From Misgurnus anguillicaudatus (Eukaryota > Chordata > Actinopteri > Cypriniformes > Cobitidae), in NCBI RefSeq assembly GCF_027580225.2, contig NC_073351.2, forward strand, positions 2,705,001 to 2,769,000: a DNA stretch of 64,000 nt. The letters run 5' to 3'. Positions 1 through 15,500 of this stretch are shown piece by piece. A program made the translations under genes and the position numbers. Under the pieces are notes generated by a model. It was not told where the DNA came from. It saw nothing but the letters and a program-made list of their open reading frames with translations, and searched no databases. Every line of letters starts with the position of its first letter. Position 1 is the stretch's first letter.

Positions 1-460
1 GTTCATACAATCGAGGCTTTAAAATTTAATCTAACAGGTCTGAAAAATTATGACTTACCTCAAATGAAGTGAGCACTACAAACACAAGCCTCTTTGATAT
101 TTGCATTGTCTCAGTCTGCACGTTAATTGCTTGCAGCCGCAGATGTTGTATTTTTTGTTTTTGAGATTCTGCATGAATCACGAAAACTTAACGGAAGACC
201 TGGTGCGATTTTCAGAGCCCACGACGTAAGTAGGCATTTTTTACGATACCAAATAACATGCAACTCAATCTGCTGTAATGACTTTTCTGACCCTGACATG
301 CGCAGTGGGAACCGACTGTGGCGTGAACGGTGAAGGGGTCTATTATTTATTAGAGAGCATATTTTAGGTCAACATTTTATTACAGCTTTGCTTTATCGAA
401 AGTTCCATTGCCAGTGTATTATCTGTAGTGTACCTGTGATGCTGTCTGTCTGTCTGTCAG
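1..460. other. tcf25 intron, left window edge
   Basis: AT-rich intronic DNA. No exon encoding the TCF25 N-terminus could be found, and the short open stretch at 127-333 shows no TCF25 similarity. No repeat was recognised. Confidence 0.5.
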
Positions 461-565
461 ATCGGTGATGCAGATGGAGGTCCATCAGATGAGGAGACCC
501 AGACGGAGAGAAGGTTGAGCGAGAGAACAAATGAAGGAGCTCAACTGAAGAAAGATAAGATTAAG
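461..565 (+). CDS. tcf25: tcf25 coding exon: acidic N-terminal linker
   Basis: Acceptor ctgtctgtcag precedes 35 in-frame codons, starting IGDADGG and ending KDKIK at an AAG|gtgtga donor. It is Asp/Glu-rich then basic, like the poorly conserved TCF25 N-terminus. An upstream coding exon is required; none was found in 1-460. Confidence 0.8.
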
Positions 566-3500
566 GTGTGAAGGATCTTATGATTAATCATTATCATAAG
601 TCAATCAAGAGCATTTAACTAAACACTGCAGAGCAGGTCGTTTGGCACACACAAAGGGATTTGATGTTTTTGTTTAAAATTATCGATACTAGAGATTGAA
701 ATATCGACACACTACTGTGAAAAAAAAATCACAATAGTTAGCTGTATCGATATTTTTGCACAGCCCTTGTTTTAATTCGAACCGGCAAAACTTTTTTCCA
801 GTTAAAAGTGAACAAAAATCATTATTGAATATGTAGAAAAAAAAATCTGTGTTTAAAACTGTCTTCTTGCCCCAATACACAATGGTAAGCTTTAGGGCTG
901 TCAATAGATTAAAAAAATTAATCTAGATTAATCGCATGATTTCATGAGTTAACTGCGATTAATCGCAAATTAATCGCACATTTTTATCCATTCTAAATTT
1001 ACCCTAATTTAACACTTTTCAGGTTTTTAATATTCTAATCATATATACATAGATGCTTTATGCAAATGTATGTTAACAACAGCCTGTTTACATTTTAACA
1101 GAATCACCAGCCATTGTTTTGTATATGAATTTTCCTTTCAGAAGATTTTTCTTTCTCCATTTTTGTTTGCTGCTGCATCATTTGTGACCTGTGCTGGCAA
1201 GTTGAGTCGGAATTAGCAAATTTAAAAAAAATAGTTGTTCATATTTTGACATTCTCTATTAAAACATAGAACAATGCATGATTTGTTGAAATATAACAAA
1301 ATATGACAGAACTACACATGTTTGAAGTTGAAAGAGTCAAATTACCACAAACATTTCCACATCCATACATTATATTACCACATCAATACCTTAAAATCAC
1401 TGGCAAAACTAACAGATCCAGCACACACAAAGCAAAAACATCATCAATGTATGTTCAACTTTTTTTCCTTTTGTTTGATTGACATTGAGACAGACTGCTT
1501 AAAATCTAAGTGATCCAATACAATGCCACACATCAGATAGTTTTACCCAACAGTTAACCAAACATTTACTTAAAACATAACAGATTATAGAGCCTACCTG
1601 CGTAAATTCTTATCAAAACAGATATTTGTAAAACTGTAATTTTGTGTAGATGTCTATATATCCAGGTCGCGCACCCGCGCGTCTGTGTGCACGCGCTTCA
1701 GATATCAGTCAGTCAGCGTGAGGGGATCGCTTTTGAGTCTTGTCGCTCTTAATAACTCTTTAACATTAATCAGGTACCGAACTTTATCTCTCTTAATGAC
1801 TCTTTTAACATCAACCAAGTCCTGCAGTCTATTTTCTAAGTCATGCATAAAAGCGAAACCAAAATGAATTGAGACGCATTTTTGTATTAGATTAAGCATT
1901 AGGAGGACGGTAACGTTACACCTCTCAGACGTATAAATAAAGATCATATCAGATGTCCAACGAGCATTTAGAGCATTGGATTTGGTAGACAATTTGCTTA
2001 ATGTTCTTATTTCTATGGCTGTTTCTCAATTCCAAGAACGCAAAGAACGGACTTGCGTCCTCGTGGAGATCGGTCTTGCCAGGCGACCTTGGAAGAACGA
2101 ACTCGGAAGTTTTGCCGCAATGACTTCTGGGGCGTAAAGCGATTTCAGCAAGTCTGCACTCGATGCATCCTCGATATCAAGAACACATCCGGGTATTTTC
2201 ATGCGTCCTCTGTCCTTGCGTTCTTGAGAATTGGAATGAACTTCGACCGTTAATGATGACGTAGAGCGAGGACACGAGGACGCAAGATCGCTGAAGAACG
2301 CATATTGAGAAACAGCCTATGAAAACCTTTTACTCATTTAGAGAGAGTCACATTTGTCTGCGTCTCTGTTCATTCAACTATGGGCTGGACCAAGGGTCAA
2401 ACAGAAATTGCGCGTTGCGTTAATCTCCGTTAATAAAATTAGTGGCGTTAAAATGAATTTGCGTTAACGCGTTATTAACGCGTTAATTTTGACAGCCCTA
2501 AATAATAATGGTTTATAATTTGAGCTGTCAAGTTGGTTTTTCCAGAAAACAGTTTGAAAACTGTCATTCGTCTTTTCGTGATGATGACGTCACTTTTGAC
2601 AACATTGCTTAAAGTATAAACATGTCATCTAAATGGCGACGTAACAATGGTGGCATTTTATCGGTAAAGTTTTAAACGATGATCGGCATATCAATATATC
2701 AGTTTATTACGTTCTTACATCTGGAAATCATCTGTTAAAACAATGAAAGCTCAAACTGTGAGCTTGTGCTAAAACAAGGGTTTAATATCAGCTGGGCTTT
2801 TCTGAAGGGATTAAATACTGGAGGTTTTTCTGAACCGCTAAGGCATCTGTTGAACACTGTAACGATATATTACTTCACTTCAGTGTTTCCCACAGGCTTG
2901 GCGGCACATCGTCCGGGTGGATGGGTGAAAATAGATAACTAAGGGTGTTTTCACATATACACTGTTTAGGTCGGCCCAAATGACGTGTCGCTCCGAGTAC
3001 GGTGCGTTTGGGTCAGTGTGAACACAACAGCCGCACTCGGGTGCGCACTAAACGGCCGCTCCGAGGCCGCTCTAAACAGGTGGTCTGGGAGCGGCTGTCG
3101 CCGAACTCTGGTGCGACCCACCTGTGGTGTGAACACTGCCGGACCTCGGGCCGAACCAAATACAGGAAGTTCTCCACATGTTGTGACGTGAGCCGGGTGT
3201 TATATTGTGGGTTAACAACAAACAAGCCAATCCTGGTCCGTTGCAGAGATTCGCTGTCTCCTTTACGTTGAGCTGAAGATTGTATAAATGCATTGCTGTC
3301 CTCCACACACAAATAGTGACATTACAGGCTTTTAGCAAACGGCTCCGTGAGAAAGGCTTTAATAGAACAGCTGCGCAATTTCGTGTTAAAGCAAAGAAAC
3401 TTCGCAAAGACGTGCATTGTTTATCTCCACATCTTGATAGCTGCGCTCTCTCTGTTAGGCTGGTTGTCGTGGAAACGTGGGGGTGGTCATGAGACGGTAA

Positions 3501-6500
3501 GAGCTGTCAGAGACCAATGACAGCGCTGACCGTTGTCACGTGGTATACGGTGCAGCATTTCGAGTGCAGTAAAAAAAATAATATGTGAACACGGACCGCA
3601 CTAACTGAAAAATGATACAATGTATTTTGGTGCGCTCCGAGGCCGCACCACGGTGCGCACCAACATATGTGAAAACAACCTAATATGGGTTTAGGTCAGT
3701 CGTTTTTTGGATGCGTATGTACTATTGTCATGTGGATGTATAATGACAGATCTGCTCTGATGCGGTGATCACAGACATCAGATTCATCCCTGTGGGGCGA
3801 AGCACAACACACACACAGAACATTATTCCACAAAGAACTGCAGTTTTATATTTCAATCAGAGATGGCGATAGAGAGGCCAGAGTTACAGACTGCAGCTTT
3901 AATCAACTTTTATGTTTTTCCAGAATGAGAAGTCCAACAAAAAGAAAAAGAAGAAGAAAAAGGCTCAAGCTGAGAATGTAAAGGTGGGTTTTACACATCT
4001 GACAGAAGCCTTAATCCAGTTACGGGATATCTCACACTGATATTTTCACGTTGAGGGCAGTAAATGTTTAAAGGGCCCATGGCATGAAGATGTTAGCATT
4101 CCCACTTTGTAGGTGTGAGCAAAAATGATCTCAATGATGGTGGTTTGTTGTAATTGAAACTCAATTGTGCTGTCAAGTCCTTCTTTTCTCTCTCTTTCTC
4201 GCTGCACTAAATGGCAGTGCTGTGGTTGGATAGTGTACATTAAGGGGGCGTTATTATTATAATTAGAGCTCCTTATGACATCATAAAGAGGGCCAAATTA
4301 CAATGACCTATTTTTTGCTCACACCTACAAAGTAGCAATGCTAACCTCTGTATGCCATGGGCCCTTTAATCAGTATGTGTGTTCTAAGGCGGCAAGAGTA
4401 TAAATCGATAATAAAACTAATGTTCAATGGATTACGTTATTGATTCGTTTTTTCCTGTAACATAACTTGCCCTTCGCTCCACTGCAACAACGCAAGCTGC
4501 ACAGTTATTACGTTTCAAACAAAGACAAAGTCACTTATTATGATATTAAATTAAACTTGTAAACAAATGTGCTTTTGCATTCACCATCGTTCTGTGTCAG
4601 TTATTGTGCTGTCTCACATCATTGCTGGTCTGTACCGTGTTGTATAAACCAGGAGCTTGCTTTATGTTGCGGACACGCCTGCTTTTATAACTGTGCAGCA
4701 AGTGACATCATGATGATAACATTTGTTAAACACTATTTTCATTATCAGTTATTACTGATTATTCGATTATTTGCCTTGTGTGTTTCCTGGTGACTTAATT
4801 CATAGCCTTTGTGCTGATAATTCAATGGTCTGCCGTTTAAACTACTATAAAAGAGGACTGATTGCTGAATTGATTTGTAAAAGATTGTCATGTATTATGG
4901 TTATTACCTGTATCGGCAGCTAGAGGGCCCCATGGACTGTAAGAAACACGACATATGCTTGTTCAGTAAAGAAGTGCCTGAGCAAAGAGTTGAGCATAAA
5001 AGTGTGTGCTCGTCTGTTTGTTTAAAAATAGCAGAAATTTAACAGTATATTGTCAAAACTTTATTTTTGTGAGTGGATGCAGCAAAACCGTTGGCCAGAA
5101 ACTTGCATGCAAACTTCGCTTTGCTACCTGTTCCTTTGGGATTGCCCATTTTCCCATATGTTTGGTTTATGTAAAAGCTTACAACTTCCCCCATTCAGTC
5201 AACAAGGTCATTACAGTGGTAAACCATGTATCCATGGCCGCTTATTTATTTAGCTTTTGGATGATATATAAATCTCACTTTAAAAACATTTACCCATATT
5301 ATAGTTTATATATTGGCAAACATACTAAAATACATTGATAACTCTTTAAATATGTTAACTTCAGACATTATGTGCATTGTTTTAAAGTGCTGACAGGAGT
5401 CATACAACAGCTTGCGTGACTGAATGTGTTTATTTCTTTAAAACATGTATGAAAGGTTTGGATTACTGTTGCGTACTGGAACATTTTATCATGGGGCAAT
5501 TTTAACAAAACACTGGACTAATATTAAATCTGGAGATTTATTTTAGACAATTTATTCAATTAATAGACAAATTCTGCAGCCCCCACTGCCCAAACGGCCC
5601 AACAAAATCCAGAATTTATACTATACAGGCCCGCATCCAGTTCTGTTATTATATCATATTTATAAGTTCTGTGTCTAAGATTCTAAAGGGTCAATATTCC
5701 GATGTTAAAAGCACATTATTTTGTGTATTTTGTGTAATGCACACACTGTAAAAAAAAATCCGTAGAAATTTCAATGTTATTGCAGCTGGGTTGCCGGTAA
5801 TTTACCGTAGATTTACATTTATGTTATTTACTGGCAAGAGTTTGTTCAAAGTTAAATAAATTTTAAAGTCTTTATCTTTACAGAATAAAACTATACAATA
5901 ACAGCCTCATGCAAAGCATTCTGGGAATCAGAAATCATCATCAACCTTTTTTTGTTTTTTGCTTCAGATTTTGTTTCCCAGAATGTTTTGCTTGATGCTG
6001 TTTTTTTTAGTTTTACTCTGTAAAGACAAAGACTTGTAAATGTTTAATGTTCATTTAACTTTACTGTACCACACCACTACCATACCGGCCGGTGGAATCA
6101 AGGCATTAGATATAAAATTAGGAATTTGTTTGTACCATCTGACCATTTATTTAGGTGGTGAGGTTAAATATATTGTCAAAAAATTTATTTAAAGTCATTG
6201 AAATGTTATATAACACACACAAGTTTTAACCTGTGTCTAAAACTCAGTTTTAATCTCTTGTTTGTGATTTTCTAGGAGGTTGCTGCAGCAGAAGATGATA
6301 TAGATGCTTTATTAGAGACTTTGGAGAAGAGCAAAGGTCTGTCACATCAAAACACAGACAGCAGTACATCTGACAACAGACCTCTGCTGTATGTAGAGCA
6401 CAGGTGAGAGACATCTGGCTTCTTATGGGCCTGATTTTTTTAAGGTTGAGATATTTCATCACAGGTCATAATTGTTTTTTTCTCCTGGCATTTAAAGGAA

Positions 6501-9500
6501 TCTCAATCCTGAGACTGAACTGAAGAGATATTTTGGTGCACGGGCTGTGCTGGGAGACCAGAGGTTAGTGTTGAGTAGTGCTGGAAGCCAATTATTACTG
6601 GGATGGTTTGACCAAAAACATTTTTCTAAGGGATTTTTTTTAGGATTCTGGCAGTGTCATGGTATATCGTGGTTCTCTCCTGCTGAAAGTCCTCTGGATT
6701 TTCTCCCTACGTTAAAGTGAAGGCTTAACTATTATTTTTAACTACAATGATATAGTACAATGACAAACGTTTCACTGTTGTCACGTGACTCGCACAAGAC
6801 ACAAAGGTGTAGTCAAGCTGAAGGCTAATCATATTAATACATTTATGTGTTCAATGTTGTCAAAAGCAATACATAAAACACATGATCATTTTTAAACATT
6901 TACTTTTAGACGACCCTTTATAGTTCACTCTTGTTAAGACCTCTCTGCTTCACAGAAAAGTTAATGATATGCACATGAGAGGAAAAGTCCCGCCTTGCAC
7001 TTTTACATGATTGGTTACAAGGTTCAACTTGGGAAGCAGACACTTTTGTTTTATGTTTGGTAAACAGCAGTTTTAAAGAAAATACTCAGCAGTAGGGGTA
7101 GTGGAAAAGATGCATTGCAATGTGGACATGGACAATTCTCCATCGATTCACGAATGTCTAAAATCGATTCTTAAAAGTTGATGTGACATCATTGCGGACA
7201 CATTAAAGAAGGAACTCATTATAAACTGAAAGATTTTAGGATGCTCTTCCTCTACTTTTCTCTGTTCAGTGAGCGGTAGGGAGAAACGGAGCTGAATTAT
7301 GTGCAGTTTGAAGAGTAGTCATACTACAAGATGTGTTTGTTGCATATTTTAAATGTGCTTTTGTTTCCTTATTCACAACAGAGCAAAACAGAGGCAAAGG
7401 CAGTTTCATCGCTGCACTTGGATGACTGTTCCTAAAGACACGTGGCCACGATTTAGTCGACCAGGTCAGACCCTATTTACATTTTCCAAGAAACTTTAAA
7501 ATAATGGTCTGTAGTTGTGTGTATTTGCATAAACTGTTTGAGCCGTGAGCGTTGAGATTAATAGCATCTTTTAACAGGGTTCCCGCGGGGTCTTAAAAAG
7601 TCTTAAAAAGTCTAAAATTCAGAATGTTAAATTTAAGGCCTTAAAAAGTCTTAAAAACACCCAGATTTTTATCCCAGGTCTTAAATTTAATTTACCCAAG
7701 TCTTAAATTTCTTACCTCTTTTCATTCCCAAAAAGCTTTGTCCGCAGAATATAAAATAGTAATTTAAAACGCTGAAGAACTAACTTAATTCAGTGGCGGA
7801 GGCAGAAAGTGTATGATGGTGGGTCTCTAAAAAGAAACGTTCCGCCCTTTGTCATAATCCACGCAAATCGTGCCATAAGCTATATTTCAGGTGTTGTGAT
7901 CTGACGGTTTACTGTGGGTTTGGCGAGAAACAATCCTTAAACTTAGTTCTGTATAGGCAAAAATCTTTTTCGGGGTAATTTATAAGCCCGTGGCTTACCT
8001 GAGCATTTGCCAGGTTCTGAAACATAGAGGACACAGAAGCGAACAAAAATCAATGCTGCTTTATTGAAAATCAACTTAAACAGTCGGGCCGTCGAGTCAC
8101 GAGCCACCAACTTTAGTGTTACACAGTTTTATATTTTAGACTTTAATATTGCTCTTTGCTGCGATGCACTTGAACCTAACGCGCTTTCCCTTCAGCTCTC
8201 CACAAACATCAGCGATTGACAGACGGAAAGCAAGAAAGTACCGTAATAAACCATATATTTCAAAAAAGTGCAATTGTCTTTTAGGAACAATTCAAACGTT
8301 TTGATTGCGCAAATGCTTCAGGAGTTACGGTTAAATGAACAGCGGTAGATCAGAGCCCTTTCGCATAGGCAGGCTGCTGCATACGGCATCGCCTGGTTTA
8401 TTTAAGTTAACTGAGCATTACATTCGCAAGTCATAAGCATATTACAACAATTAACGATTAACTAAGAATAATAATCAATATTTTAAAGTTAATTTCAAAG
8501 TTAATATTCTGAAATAAGACCATTTCTGAAATAAGAAATGCGACCCTTCGGAGGCTACAGCCTTCGGATTGAGAAACGGTCTTAGTGGATAACGTTAACT
8601 TAGCAGCACATATCAAACAGCCTTTTAATGGTAAATTTCATTTTCTTAATGCAGATTCATCCGTTATTGTGTAATTAGAGAGGCTATTAAACCTGATGGC
8701 AGTATATAGTGCATATTTATGCATAAAACATATGGGTGGAGTGTTTTTTTGGCTCTGTGATTCTGTATTCAATTAAATGCAATACATTAATTTATTAAAA
8801 ACTTGTATTAATAAAATGCATATATTAATGCTTTTAGGGATTAATAATAATTGAAAGTGATCTTTTGTTCTTTGTATATTTATAAACAGGCACAAGATAT
8901 ATACACAGCACACAGTCAGTTGTACATTAAACATTATGGGGTGGTTTCCCGGGCAGGGATTAGCTTAAACCAGGACTAGGTCTTAGTTTAATTATGACAC
9001 ATATAACTAGTTTGAATAAACATGCCTTACTAAAACCATTACTTGTGTGCATTTTGATGTATTTTAAGATATGTCAGTGCAAATTGTTTTCAAGTTTGGA
9101 AAGCTCTTATCCCTGTCTGGGAAACCTCCCCTATAAGCTTATGTACTACAGAGTGTGATGCATTTTAAAGCTTTAAAGTTGTATGAGGCAGTGTAAAACT
9201 AGGCACAAACCAGCAGCTGACCATACTAACTGATCTAATATTAGTGAATTTTATTTGTCAAAAAACATTGTTGATAGAATTTTATAAAAATACTACTTGC
9301 ACATATTAGTGTGATGTATAAATATTGTAAATCAATGCATTTCTTGACTATTAATTAAGAAAAATCACAGCTCTTTGCCTCTAACTCAATGTATATCAAT
9401 GGCTCACTATGAGCCATTTTTGGGCTTCCATTGTCAGAAGTCTCTTCCTAAAGGGCTATGGGTAAAATTTGTCGGCGCCAACACTCGCGGTCTAATAGAG

Positions 9501-12500
9501 TTAAGCATAATGTATTTCCATGTATTTTGATTATCTGTTTTAAAACTGCGTTCATTTTATATTTTTCTATAACTGAATCAATAAAAATAGAACGTTTTAA
9601 GAATTTCTGAGATCATTTGAATGCTTCTAGTAATGTGTCGTGTTGGTCTTAAATTTTACTCATAATGGTCTTAAAAGGTCTTAAAAAGGTCTTAAATTTA
9701 ACTTGCTGAAACCTGCAAGAACCCTGTTTAAGTAAAGAAGCTGTTAAGATCACTCATGACAGAGGAGGTGTGGAATGGCCCTGTGCTTAGGATGTGATTT
9801 CAATGAGTCCATTGATCTCTGGACATCGCCTGGAGTGTTAAGATGACTAAAACAAGGGCGTATGTTATACTGCATAGTGTGTTCTAGGGAAAAGACATCC
9901 CTACACACACACACAAAGCTCAAGACACATGCTAAATTATGTGTGAAAAAAAGATTTTGCTCTTGCAGTATCAAAGACAGGCAGTAAACAATCATATACC
10001 TGAGATGAGTCAAGCAAACAATCACAATCGGAAAACAGTCCATTCACAGGCCAAAAAAACTTTTTAGATTAGTTTGATATATAACATACCGAACCATGAA
10101 TACTGTGTACCATTACACCCCTGTTTTAAAGCAAACATAATCAGGCTGTGGAGAGGATTATGGGATTTGTAGCCCTATACTGAGGAGTTATCATAACAGC
10201 TGCAAAATTTCAACAAATTTTAGAAGTGATTTGGTATTTACAGAAAACACACTACACAAGAAACAGTAAAGACATAGGAAAATAAGATAGAAAAGTAATA
10301 AAAAACAGGAAAATTGTGAAGTGCATGGCAGGATTGTAATTGATCCAAGTCAAATATATGTATAGTGCTGCTGTGTTAAAGCAGGTTCATTTTATGTGCC
10401 ATGTAGAAAGTAATGTGTTTAAGATTTGAATGCTTACACAGTTTTAAGACTAAAACCAACCGGTTTGTTTTTGAGCTGTGAATATGTGAAATAAAATAAT
10501 TGTGTTCTCTCTTTCTGCAGGTATTTCAATGAGTCTAATCGAGTCTAGCGACGGACTTCAGCACTTCACTTTTGAACATAACCGTGACTACCAGCAAGTC
10601 CAGTTTAAGTTTCTTGATGCGGTTGAGTCCATGGATCCAAATAACATTGTGGTAAATTTATTGTTGTATTCATTTATACACACCAATGGATGACAGTGTT
10701 AATGTGATGTCACCGTTTCTGTTTTCTGTTTTAGGTCCTCTTGCAGCTCAACCCGTATCACATTGATTCACTCCTGCAGCTCTCAGATGTGTGTCACATG
10801 CAAGAGGATCAAGAAACCGCCAGAGACCTGATTGGTGAGACAACACTTGAGATGATTTGAATGACGTATTGTTTTTTACAATGTCCATCCGGCAGTACCT
10901 CTATGCTAAATTATAACACTTTAATGTGCCTTATTCAGAGTTTTGCACTCAGTGATCATCTCAAAGCAGGAAGGTCACTGATTCAATTCTCTGTCTTTGT
11001 GTGTTTCTGAGTTGTCATGTTCTCCCTGAAGAATACATTTTCCTGAAATTATTGAGCCGTTATATATCTGCTGTAGTCATATGCTAATGCTTTTACGGTG
11101 TGAAGTAAGGTTTTGATTGTGTCATTGTTTCTTCAGAAAAAGCTTTATATTGTTTTGAGTGTGCATTCCACCCTGTGTTCAGCCTGACGTCTGGCACATG
11201 TCGACTGAACTACTGCAGACCAGAGAACAGGTGACATGACAGACCCACTCAACACAACACTAATGTACATGACAGTATGTCACCTGTATTGAATGCTGCC
11301 TTAGAAGACAGTTGTCTATGTAGGAAGGAGGCAGCTCAGTAGGCTTTAGAGCATACAGTATATGTTTATTATGTCTGTGTTGAACACTGTGAGCACCCAT
11401 CTGTTAAAGACCACTAACAAATAAGTAGTACTTTGGTATTATGATTTTTTTAGAACCTAAATAACTTTGTACCATGAAGAGAAGCAAAAAAGCCCTTTCT
11501 TATACTTGTCTGTGTTTGCAGGGCATTTTTTTTGGCTCTGTTCAAGCATATGATGTTTCTGGAGAAGAGAGGTTGTCCTCGCACAGCCCTGGAGTACTGC
11601 AAACTGATCCTGAGGTAACACTTTCACATCTAAAAATGTCAAATATAAGATTTTTCATGCTTTAAAAGGCCTGTAAATATCTGAATGTTTTTCTGTTTGA
11701 TTTCATTTATTTCAGTGCAGCACACATATTGGTTTATGAATATGATAATCATATTAGGGCTGCACAGTTAATCCAAATATAATTATTTATATACATGAAT
11801 ATATATGTATGCATGTATGTATGTATGCATGTTAGGGCTGTCAAAATGTATGCGCTAATAAAGCCGCATTCACATTACAAGCGACTTTGTCATTATGTGT
11901 CGCTCATCTCTTTCAAAAGAGGCATTTCTATATCTAGTTGTCATAAACAAATGAGTAACGTCCACTCCAGTAACTGACGAGATGTGGATGACGTGAACTC
12001 CACTGCTTTGTTCTCATTGGTAGTCACTCCCCGAATGTCGCTCATAATTTGCATAAAGTTAAACATTTCTTTGACACGCGACCGGACACGCCAATCCAGC
12101 CGTCAACGGTCACTGTCGCTCGTGTCGCCAGATGCCGCCGAGCTTCCATTGAAATCAATGAGATTACATCTCTCTACTACTGCTAGTCGCTTATAATGTG
12201 AATGTACCTTGAAGCATTAACGTAAATGAATTTTCACGACACAAGTTTTATTATCGTGCGATTAACGCAACACACAATTTCTGACTCATTTACTTTATTT
12301 CGGTTTTAATCATCCAGGAATTAGAAAATAAAGTGCAGGACTTGCTTGATGTTAAAAAATACACAGAATTACAGTTTTTATAATGTCTGTTTTGACAAGA
12401 ATTCACACAAATATAATGTCAAGTATATGTCTTAAGTGAATTTTTGATTAACTGTTGGAGAAAAATATCTGATGTGTAACATTATATTAGATCCTTGCAT

Positions 12501-15500
12501 TACAGTAGATCTTAAAGCTGTCTGTCTCAATGTCAATCAAAAAATAAAAGAAAGAAAAAAGTTTACATTAACATACATTTTTCCTATAGTATTGTTTTTT
12601 GACTTTGTGTGTGCTGAATCTAGTCATTTTACCAGTGATTTTAAGATATGGGTGTGGTGATTTTATTTTTTAACCTTAAAAAATCTTTAAATAGATTTCA
12701 GAATGATTTAACTAATAATAAACATACATTTGCATAGCATAAACATCCATATTTGTCCACACCCATGTAGAGGTGAGTATTGAAAAGTTGACTTAATAAG
12801 TGTTAAATTAAGGTAAATATAGAACAGATAAAATGTGTGATTAAGTTGCAATTTGTCACAAGTTTACTCATGCGATTAATCTAGATTGAATATTTTAATC
12901 GATTGACAGCCCTTATGTATGTATGTATGTGTATATGGTCGTCTAGCAATCATTTTGAATGTATGTTTTTCACATTGTTAGTCAGTTTATTATAGGTTTT
13001 TTAAATGTGTTTTTATTTTCAGTCTGGATCCAGATCATGATCCCCTCTGTATGGTGCTACTCATTGACTTCCTGTATATACGCTGTCGCGAGTACTCCTC
13101 CCTCATCCGGCTCTATGAGGAATGGGAGGTAAAGACATATCTTAAGGATCTTTAGAGAGTATAATGTTTTTATCTTTTGCACGTCTTGTTGCCTAACAGA
13201 GAATAGGGCTTGGAGAGTAAAGCTGGGGACACACTTAATGATTTTCAAGCTGATGAATGTAAATCACAAAAAGGAAAATGTGAAGTCCACGCACTGATTA
13301 AAATGCTCCAAATCTTTTATTAATAGCGCAACATTTCGACCTTCAGGTCTTCATCAGGCACAAAAACATTGTGGGATCAAATCACCTTTAAATAGACACA
13401 GGTGTTCGCCTTAACTAGGCTAATTTACAGAAAAAAGACACTGTCCACAATTACATTAATACATTCCCATACAACGCATAATAGAATAAAAAATATATAC
13501 AAAAAAATTCATAAAAAATTATTTAATCCATATAATTTAATTAGTGCTGGGAAAGATTGATCGCGATTGGTCGCATACAAAATAGAAGTGATTTTTTGCA
13601 TGATATGTGTGCGTGTGCTGTGTCTAATTATTGTGTATATTTAACCACACACACATTCATATATTCATTTCAGAATTGTTTTACTTATATATAATTTTTT
13701 TACATTTATTTTTAATATAGAATATATAAAAATATAAATAAATATATATAAACATGTAAATGTTTCTTAAATACATACATGAATGTGTGTGTATTTATTT
13801 ATACATAATAATTACACACAGCACATACTCATATATTATGCAAAAAATCACTTTTATTTTGTATGCGATTAATCGCGATAAATTTTTGCCCTGCACTAAA
13901 TTTAATCAATGACAGATGAAGATATGAAACACTGACTATAAAAAACAGCATTATTTGTAATATTTTTTTCTTATAATCATCTCCTCCTAAGGGTTTTATT
14001 ATTTTCTGAATACCGTATTTTCCGGACTATAAGTCACACTTTTTTCATAGTTTGGTTGGTCCTGCGACTTATAGTCAGGTGCGACTTGTGTCAAAATTAA
14101 TTCATACTGACTAACATGAACCAGAGGAAAACATTACCGTCTACAGCCATGAGAGGGCGCTATATGTTGCGCCTGTAGCCTACCCCTGAAAAAAACTGTT
14201 AACTGAAACATTGACTTAAAGACAACGGAGAAAGACTTAACAAACCAAATGTCCCCCAAAAGAATAATAATTTTCTAAATAAATGCGACTTATAGTCCAG
14301 TGCGACTTATATATGTTTTTTTCCTCTTCATGATGCATTTTTTGACTGATGCGACTTATACTCCGGAGCAACTTATAGTCCAGAAAATATTGTACCAATG
14401 TATTGTAAAGCACTGACATTGTGACCGGCTTGTTTAAAATGAGACGCTATTGTACTCAGCATATCACCAGTTCTAATATCACTGCGGTGTTCACAGATGT
14501 GGGTACGCAAAGATCTGGACGTTTTTCCAACGTACGCTAGACCAGTGCTTCCCAATCCTGGTCCTCTAGGACCCCCTCCCAGAAAGTTTTAGATGTCTCC
14601 TTATTTAAAAGACCTGATTTAACTCATCAGCCTCCTTCCAAATTGGTAAACATGTCTCCCTAACAAGCTGATGATTTAAATCAGGTGAGACATCTAAAAC
14701 TTTCTGGGAGGGGGTCCTCGAGGACCAGGATTGGGAAACGCTGTGCTAGACCACAGGGACAACGAATAAGGGCGCACTCACACTATCCAAACCAAACCGC
14801 GCTCGGGCGCGTTTGACCCCCAAAGCCTGGTTTGTTTGACTAGTGTGATCGCTCTGTTCCGCGCCTTCGGGGACTCTGGATGTCTGGATATCCCACTCTG
14901 ATTGGGTGCACAAGCAAGGCGTGCGGACCGACTCTGCTTCACCTGTATAACCGAATGAATATGAACTATACACTCACGGTTGCAGCATACTGTGTGAAAC
15001 GCCCATACGACAAACAGATGTGTGCACGCAGAAGTGCATATCCGCACGCATCTGTGTGTTAACCTTTTTTTGTTGCATGCAGCTAAACCGACAGTGTGTG
15101 AACATAGTCTTAGACATGATTTTCCTTTTGTTGATTCAGGTCTATCGAAATCTGTCCATGCTGCCAAACTTTGCCTTTTCTGTGGCTCTTTCCCACTATC
15201 ATCTGAGCCAACAGGAAGACATTTCACCTGAGAACAGCCAACAGCTACGACAGAAATCTGATGTACTTCTGCAAAATGCTCTTATCATGTTTCCTGGAGG
15301 TGAGTTTTAGATCAGTGCTTCTCAAAGTTTGGTACTCATCGCCGAATCACTGAATTAAATATAAATTAATGTTACAACCAGGGGCGTAGCTACCAGTCCC
15401 ACCCCTGATTAAAGTTTGGCTACCCCTCTGCTCACCCCTGTTGTGCAAAGCAGTTTTAAGATAAAATGTGTCAAACTTCATGCGAGGCACTGAATAGCAC

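Larger units (their letters stand above)
13268..14766 (-). mobile_element. Penelope-like retroelement remnant with GIY-YIG endonuclease, broken by MITEs
   Basis: On the minus strand the fragment reads from about 14766 down to 13268. A GIY-YIG endonuclease block starts [19 protein letters not shown] and continues [19 protein letters not shown]. The distal end has the CCTGATGAAGACCTGAAGG and GTCGAAATGTTGC motifs usual near Penelope 3' ends. Three MITEs interrupt it (13543-13897, 14011-14394, 14543-14743). No reverse-transcriptase part was found, so it is 5'-truncated. The Neptune/Poseidon-type assignment is inference from motifs. Confidence 0.65.

Noticed and set aside
3002..3407. Several overlapping open frames on both strands
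   Set aside because: They fall inside a GC-rich palindromic element, which explains the lack of stops.
10930..11010. Possible tRNA or SINE head
   Set aside because: Only a weak B-box-like string was seen, with no A box, no cloverleaf and no tail.
14778..15227. 149-codon open frame, minus strand
   Set aside because: It overlaps the tcf25 exon at 15140 on the opposite strand and a GC-rich MITE fragment; no family motif.
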